Below are positions 60,001-64,000 of a stretch of 64,000 nt of DNA, in pieces (the stretch's first letter is position 1; the number at the start of each line of letters is the position of its first letter). The DNA lies in contig NZ_CANMVN010000002.1 in the NCBI RefSeq assembly GCF_947501425.1, forward strand, positions 186,001 to 250,000. Direction: 5' to 3'. Both the position numbers and the translations under genes were made by a program. The DNA is from an uncultured Psychroserpens sp. (GTDB taxonomy: Bacteria; Bacteroidota; Bacteroidia; Flavobacteriales; Flavobacteriaceae). The notes beneath the pieces were generated by a model, which saw only the letters and a list, made by a program, of their open reading frames with translations, was not told where the DNA came from and did not search any database.

Positions 60001-60468
60001 TTATTGTGGCTTTGGTTCCAGGCTATATTTAAGTCGTACATTTTTAGCCCACTCCACAACAAGTTTAATTTGCTCATCAGTTAGATTACCATGAGTATAA
60101 GTATAAGAAGGCAGAGGCATATGGGTTTCTTCAACTTCTTCTATCAATTCTTCCAGTTTGTGATCCTTTTTCTTAAGAGAATATGATTCCCATTCAGAAA
60201 CATTAAAATCACCTTTCCCATGCTCTATATGATCTGCTATCCAATAGTTGACAGGTGTAATGCTATTGTACCAAGGATATTTGGTCACATCACTATGACA
60301 ATCAAAACAGTTGGTTTTTAAAATCTCATGAACGTCATTTGGCGGATTGGTATCTGCTATAAATGCATCTATGGACGCCATATCACCTTGATTCTTATCT
60401 GGAGCAAAAAATTGCATGATGATGAATACAATTAATAGCGCAACAAGGATTTTTTTTATAATTTTCAT
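60001..60468 (-). CDS. Haem-binding domain protein (single CxxCH)
   Basis: A 155-residue membrane-anchored protein with an N-terminal hydrophobic segment (KIIKKILVALLIVFIIMQFF). The Haem_bd-type domain has the c-type haem site CFDCH (Cys54, Cys57, His58) in EILKTNCFDCHSDVTKYPWY. It continues SITPVNYWIADHIEHGKGDF, NVSEW and MPLPSYTYTHGNLTDEQ, the distal Met candidate. It is probably a periplasmic small cytochrome of the kind common in Bacteroidota, of unknown partner. It is first in a two-gene run with the glycosyltransferase. Confidence 0.92.
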   Translation of the reverse strand: MKIIKKILVALLIVFIIMQFFAPDKNQGDMASIDAFIADTNPPNDVHEILKTNCFDCHSDVTKYPWYNSITPVNYWIADHIEHGKGDFNVSEWESYSLKKKDHKLEELIEEVEETHMPLPSYTYTHGNLTDEQIKLVVEWAKNVRLKYSLEPKPQ

Positions 60469-60516
60469 CTATTTAATATTATGTAATTTAGAAGCGTTAA
60501 AAATAAGAAAATCAAT

Positions 60517-61083
60517 TTGACTACCGAAGAACTTTATGAAGAATTAAATTACGTTAATCACTCTCGTGAGAAACGCTTGTATTATGCAAATTTGGTCATT
60601 GCTAATCCTGAACTTATTCCAAAATTGTTGGATATTTTATTTATGGTAGATGACAAAATATCCTGCAGAGCTGCTTGGGTATTTGAATTTATGTGTGGAG
60701 AACGTCTTGAGGCTTCAATTCCGTATTTAGATAATTTTACTGAAAACATCCATCGTGTCCATTTGGATTCTGCAGTTAGACCAGTAGCTAAAGTTTGCGA
60801 GTATTTGATCACGGCTTACTATTCAAAACATAACAATCAAATCAAATCTGTGTTACTTGCTAAACATAAAGAGCGCATTGTAGAAGCTTGTTTTGATTGG
60901 ATGATTAATGATGAAAAAATTGCACCCAAAGCTTATGCTATGAATACCTTATATCTTCTGGGTCAAGATTATGATTGGATTCATCCAGAGTTAGTCATGA
61001 TTCTGGAACGCGATTACCAAATGCAAAGCTCAGGATTTAAAGCCAGAGCGCGACATATTTTAAAGAAAATAAAAAAACACTAG
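60517..61083 (+). CDS. HEAT-like helical repeat protein
   Basis: A 188-residue cytosolic protein beginning with a TTG codon; no in-frame ATG is available. It is entirely helical, in short paired helices (PELIPKLLDILFMVDDKISC, RAAWVFEFMCGERLEASIPY, KIAPKAYAMNTLYLLGQDYD, FKARARHILKKIKKH), an arrangement like HEAT or Armadillo repeats. I know of similar proteins encoded near purB in this phylum, sometimes mislabelled as adenylosuccinate lyase. It overlaps the convergent DUF1028 gene by 4 bases. It is probably a binding or scaffold protein. Confidence 0.78.
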   Translation: MTTEELYEELNYVNHSREKRLYYANLVIANPELIPKLLDILFMVDDKISCRAAWVFEFMCGERLEASIPYLDNFTENIHRVHLDSAVRPVAKVCEYLITAYYSKHNNQIKSVLLAKHKERIVEACFDWMINDEKIAPKAYAMNTLYLLGQDYDWIHPELVMILERDYQMQSSGFKARARHILKKIKKH

Positions 61084-62060
61084 AGTTTTAAAATCTGTTT
61101 CAATTCCTCTTCGGAAATTGCTAAGAGTTTACTTTTCATCAATCGTGCAGTCAATTCTCGCCAATTCTCATCTTGCTTAAAGATTGATTTCAAAATTGGG
61201 AAAGCCTTTTCAAACTGCCTGTTATTTAGCAAGTTTATGGCATACCAGTATTGCATTTCCAGGTTTTCAGGAAATAATTGCTGCGCATTTAAATACATGT
61301 TTTCAGCCAGTTTAGAATCTCCAGCTTCCATTGCCAGATCGCCTTTATTCATAAAATCGTAAGCCTTATGCATTTCTATTAAACGCTCCAATTCGGCAAC
61401 AGGATTCTCATGGTCTTCAACCCGAAGATCCATAATGGTATCTTCCCATGAATTGCCTGTGGCTTCCCCTTTCACTATTAATATTGCTGCAGATTGTTTT
61501 CCGCGAATATCTCCTTTTTCACTTTGAGCTGCTTTCATCGCAGCCATAATTCGCTCACTCAAGGATCCTTGTGTGTTTTCAAAAGTATCAGCCATAGCAT
61601 CCCAAACTGTATTTTTGAGCATCATATTGGCTTGAACAGAAAAGTTTTTTCCTTGTCGATGCCCAGCAGCTTCAATACATAAATTGCCAGTATGCGTCGC
61701 GACATCACCATTAGCATTCAAAAAGGCAACTTGTCTATACATTTTTCCCTCATCATTAGCAATTAATGCATCAAGAGCTTGTTGCGGACTTAGACCTTGC
61801 TCCATCAATGCTAATCCTTTTGGCCCATAACTAGGATTAACTAACGATTGTGTAGCTACTACACCAACTCCTGCCTTACCATAAGTTACCGTAGTTCCAA
61901 CACTAAACCAATGCGACTGCACTGCAACACCAATATCACCAGTTACAGAGTCTCTGGCAACAATAGAATAGGTATGTGTGAACGGTTCAGATTGTTTATA
62001 CATTTGAGAATACATGGATTGGAAACTTAAAATAATTATGAATAAAAATACCTTGTTCAT
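61080..62060 (-). CDS. DUF1028 family protein with signal peptide and TPR-like tail
   Basis: A 326-residue exported protein (signal peptide MNKVFLFIIILSFQSMYSQ). The DUF1028 core (residues about 25-225) reads HTYSIVARDSVTGDIGVAVQ, SHWFSVGTTVTYGKAGVGVV, ATQSLVNPSYGPKGLALMEQ and QGKNFSVQANMMLKNTVWDA, an Ntn-hydrolase-like fold. A C-terminal part (about 235-320) has helices like TPR repeats (AYDFMNKGDLAMEAGDSKLA, LEMQYWYAINLLNNRQFEKA). The function of DUF1028 is not established. It is divergent from purB, sharing a 90-base promoter region. Confidence 0.92.
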   Translation of the reverse strand: MNKVFLFIIILSFQSMYSQMYKQSEPFTHTYSIVARDSVTGDIGVAVQSHWFSVGTTVTYGKAGVGVVATQSLVNPSYGPKGLALMEQGLSPQQALDALIANDEGKMYRQVAFLNANGDVATHTGNLCIEAAGHRQGKNFSVQANMMLKNTVWDAMADTFENTQGSLSERIMAAMKAAQSEKGDIRGKQSAAILIVKGEATGNSWEDTIMDLRVEDHENPVAELERLIEMHKAYDFMNKGDLAMEAGDSKLAENMYLNAQQLFPENLEMQYWYAINLLNNRQFEKAFPILKSIFKQDENWRELTARLMKSKLLAISEEELKQILKL

Positions 62061-62120
62061 TGTAAATAATTTTATGTCCTAAGATAACCAAATTATCTTC
62101 AATTTACGGCTTGATTTTGC

Positions 62121-62128
62121 TATCTTTG
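62121..62128 (+). promoter_or_regulatory. -7 promoter element of purB
   Basis: TATCTTTG fully matches TAnnTTTG and lies 21 bases before the purB ATG at 62150. It also argues against the longer frame that opens at 62111. Confidence 0.6.
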
Positions 62129-62149
62129 CTGCTTCAAAACACACAACTA

Positions 62150-63493
62150 ATGTCAATATCATCCCTTAATGCCATCTCTCCTATCGATGGTCGATACAGA
62201 AGTAAAGTCAGTAATCTCGCTCCATATTTCTCAGAAGAAGCACTTATAAAGTATCGTGTTCTGGTTGAAATCGAGTATTTTATTGCTTTGTGCGAATTTA
62301 ATTTACCGCAACTCTCAGATATTGACTCTACTGTGTTTGATGAGTTAAGAGCCATTTACAAAACTTTCACACCTGAAGATGCTCAGGCTATAAAAAACAT
62401 TGAAGCTGTTACCAATCATGATGTTAAAGCCGTTGAATACTTTATTAAAGAACAATTTGATAGATTAAATCTAAGTAAGTATAAGGAATTTATTCACTTC
62501 GGATTAACTTCACAAGACATAAATAATACGGCAATTCCATTAAGCATCAAAGAAGCGATGAATGATGTGTATGTTCCAGAATATTTTGAGCTTTTAAAAA
62601 AGCTTAAGGCTCTTGCTGAAGATTGGAAAGCCATTCCTATGCTTGCCAGAACACATGGGCAACCTGCTTCACCTACTCGATTAGGTAAAGAAATACAAGT
62701 ATTTGTTGTTCGTTTAGAAGAACAATTCAATTTACTTAATGATATCCCAAGTGCTGCAAAATTTGGTGGTGCTACCGGAAATTATAATGCTCATAAAGTA
62801 GCCTATCCTGACATGGATTGGAAGAGCTTTGGAACCAATTTTGTACAATCAACACTAGGGTTACAACATTCCTTCCCAACCACGCAGATAGAGCATTATG
62901 ATCATATGGCAGCTTTATTTGATGCATTAAAACGAATCAACACCATTATTATTGACCTCGATCGTGATATTTGGACTTATGTGTCGATGGACTATTTTAA
63001 ACAGAAAATCAAAAAAGGAGAAGTTGGAAGTAGTGCTATGCCACACAAAGTAAATCCGATAGACTTTGAAAACTCTGAAGGTAACTTAGGTATTGCTAAT
63101 GCTATTTTTGAGCATCTATCTGCTAAATTACCAATATCGAGATTACAGCGTGATTTGACCGACAGTACTGTGTTGAGAAATGTAGGTGTGCCTTTCGCAC
63201 ATACACTTATTGGATTTAAATCAACACTGAAAGGACTGAACAAATTACTACTTAACGAGTCAAAGTTTGCTCAAGACCTAGAGAATAACTGGGCTGTGGT
63301 TGCTGAAGCCATTCAAACCATTTTGCGTCGTGAGGCCTACCCTAACCCTTATGAAGCACTGAAAGGTCTAACTAGAACTAACGAAACAATCAATGAACGC
63401 TCTATTTCAGAATTTATTAATACCTTAGATGTTTCCGAAGCAATTAAAGCTGAATTAAAAGCCATTAACCCAAGCAATTATACTGGAATCTAA
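62150..63493 (+). CDS. purB: Adenylosuccinate lyase
   Basis: The ATG at 62150 gives 447 residues, starting MSISSLNAISPIDGRYRSKV as in the E. coli-type long PurB; a frame open from 62111 would include the promoter. Other landmarks are AVTNHDVKAVEYFIKEQF, FGLTSQDINNTAIPLS, ARTHGQPASPTRLGKE, KFGGATGNYNAH and the signature loop VGSSAMPHKVNPIDFENSEG with the catalytic Ser. It catalyses two steps of purine synthesis, cleaving SAICAR and adenylosuccinate. A small membrane gene follows 4 bases later. Confidence 0.98.
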   Translation: MSISSLNAISPIDGRYRSKVSNLAPYFSEEALIKYRVLVEIEYFIALCEFNLPQLSDIDSTVFDELRAIYKTFTPEDAQAIKNIEAVTNHDVKAVEYFIKEQFDRLNLSKYKEFIHFGLTSQDINNTAIPLSIKEAMNDVYVPEYFELLKKLKALAEDWKAIPMLARTHGQPASPTRLGKEIQVFVVRLEEQFNLLNDIPSAAKFGGATGNYNAHKVAYPDMDWKSFGTNFVQSTLGLQHSFPTTQIEHYDHMAALFDALKRINTIIIDLDRDIWTYVSMDYFKQKIKKGEVGSSAMPHKVNPIDFENSEGNLGIANAIFEHLSAKLPISRLQRDLTDSTVLRNVGVPFAHTLIGFKSTLKGLNKLLLNESKFAQDLENNWAVVAEAIQTILRREAYPNPYEALKGLTRTNETINERSISEFINTLDVSEAIKAELKAINPSNYTGI

Positions 63494-63497
63494 ACCG

Positions 63498-63695
63498 TTG
63501 AAAACACCTACTAGAAATACATTGACACTTGTCTTCTCTGGACTTATCGTCTCTGGATTCTTCTTATCTGGTCTTTTAGATATTCTGGATTACCTCATTG
63601 TTAAAGCTATTTTATTTTCATCATTTGCCTTACTCGGTATTTATTTAATACTTATTATTTTAAAAGACTCTGAAAAACCAACAGATCAGAAATGA
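63498..63695 (+). CDS. Small two-span membrane protein
   Basis: A 65-residue protein starting at a TTG 4 bases after the purB stop. Two hydrophobic spans (residues about 9-29, and 31-53, IVKAILFSSFALLGIYLILI) and a charged tail (KDSEKPTDQK) make up the whole chain. There is no recognisable family. Its stop (TGA at 63693) overlaps the ATG of the HAD remnant at 63691, so the two would be translated together. Confidence 0.65.
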   Translation: MKTPTRNTLTLVFSGLIVSGFFLSGLLDILDYLIVKAILFSSFALLGIYLILIILKDSEKPTDQK

Positions 63696-63774
63696 CTTCG
63701 GTAATTTTTGATATAGATGGTACATTGATATATTCAACAGTTGAAGACACCCTGTGCTTTTCTAAAGGCATATA
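63691..63774 (+). pseudogene. Remnant of a HAD-type phosphatase (N-terminal 27 residues only)
   Basis: MTSVIFDIDGTLIYSTVEDT is an unmistakable HAD-superfamily start: a beta strand followed by DIDGT with the nucleophile and acid Asp residues. But the frame stops after 27 residues (CFSKGI, stop at 63774), where real members have about 200. No other frame downstream restores a HAD protein before the hairpin at 63789-63814. So it is the 5' end of a deleted or truncated gene that was coupled to the upstream small membrane gene by an ATGA overlap. Confidence 0.8.
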
Positions 63775-63788
63775 ACCCTAAAAGCAAA

Positions 63789-63814
63789 AACCACCTCAAA
63801 ATATTGAAGTGGTT
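63789..63814. terminator. Hairpin between convergent gene ends
   Basis: AACCACCTCAA (63789-63799) pairs with TTGAAGTGGTT (63804-63814), one G-U pair. The preceding A-rich stretch makes it a better terminator for the minus-strand gene ending at 63843; a plus-strand T-run is missing. Confidence 0.6.
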
Positions 63815-63842
63815 CCCTATTAACATTTTAAATAAGGGTCAG

Positions 63843-63998
63843 TTATTTAAAAAACTTTGTAATGCTTTTGATTTGGCTTTCTTCAATATTACTTTCATCG
63901 AGTACTTTAGCCAATTGCATGATCTTAGTAAAATTCATATCATCTCCAAGAATTCTTACAACTGCAAATCCTGTATCAAATGAATGTCCGAGAAGTAC
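63843..63998 (-). CDS. Unidentified protein, C-terminal 51 residues (cut off by window edge)
   Basis: Only the last 51 residues are in the window. They read LLGHSFDTGFAVVRILGDDM, then NFTKIMQLAKVLDESNIEES and QIKSITKFFK before the stop at 63843. Frame and stop are clear, but no family is recognised. A terminator-like hairpin lies just beyond the stop. The gene begins beyond position 64000. Confidence 0.65.
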   Translation of the reverse strand, partial: VLLGHSFDTGFAVVRILGDDMNFTKIMQLAKVLDESNIEESQIKSITKFFK

Positions 63999-64000
63999 AA

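Noticed and set aside
63741-63983. 80-codon plus-strand frame at the right end
   Set aside because: It overlaps the hairpin and runs antisense to the frame with a clear stop at 63843; it has no signal of coding and begins inside the HAD remnant.
1-64000. tRNA, rRNA, CRISPR arrays, insertion sequences
   Set aside because: I looked for cloverleaf-like and CCA-ending segments, regularly spaced direct repeats, and transposase frames with terminal inverted repeats, and found none that hold up.

Overview
This window is bacterial chromosome from the Bacteroidota, almost certainly a marine-type member of the Flavobacteriaceae. The evidence is low GC, the rpmB-rpmG-DUF4295-ftsY block, a type IX secretion C-terminal sorting domain (16081-18594), TonB/CarboxypepD-reg outer-membrane proteins, AraC regulators with a membrane sensor domain, and promoters of the Bacteroidota form TTG-N17-20-TAnnTTTG (for example 3504-3531, 5802-5829, 57848-57878). 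No rRNA, tRNA, CRISPR array, insertion sequence or prophage was found. About 65 protein genes are supported, mostly short operons on both strands.

Region by region. 1-5.8 kb (minus): a truncated lipoprotein amidase, an SRPBCC protein, a small membrane protein, ftsY, a structured intergenic repeat, DUF4295, rpmG and rpmB, then an operon FAH hydrolase-Hpt-cinA. 5.8-12.6 kb: a CarboxypepD-reg surface protein, a DnaQ-type exonuclease, and a membrane AraC regulator followed by two exported proteins behind a large inverted repeat, then a lipoprotein of unknown role. 12.7-20.6 kb: a 2-oxoacid dehydrogenase E2, a GT2 glycosyltransferase, recR, a large secreted sortilin-like propeller protein, a sodium:solute symporter and a CoA-binding protein. 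20.6-30.3 kb: a TonB-type outer-membrane protein with possible PhoB/PhoP-like direct repeats upstream, tandem hairpin units that may be small RNAs, fabH, an S9 peptidase, htpG and a Crp/Fnr regulator.

30.4-42.2 kb is the most accessory part. It holds a Tat-lipoprotein epimerase; a three-gene cassette (unknown 121-aa protein, ThDP keto-acid decarboxylase, flavin amine oxidase); a short run with a MOSC protein, a stand-alone miniature VgrG/gpD-like hub protein and a membrane protein; and a sulfur-metabolism operon FadL-SQR-DsrC/TusE-DsrE behind three operator-like palindromes. 42.2-49.3 kb: a DEAD-box helicase, then two ECF sigma/anti-sigma modules. Each has a readable autoregulatory promoter: TGAAAC-N16-CGTT for the first, and a symmetrical divergent pair of TGTAACC-N16-CGTC for the second.

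49.3-64 kb is mostly housekeeping: a CarboxypepD-reg surface protein, a DoxX-like protein, an M24 aminopeptidase, gcvT, an epimerase, a pterin dehydratase, an S41 protease, yebC, a GT4 glycosyltransferase with a haem-binding protein, a HEAT-like protein, a DUF1028 protein, purB, a small membrane protein, the N-terminal remnant of a HAD phosphatase, and the end of an unidentified gene.

All family assignments come from reading motifs; no database search was run.
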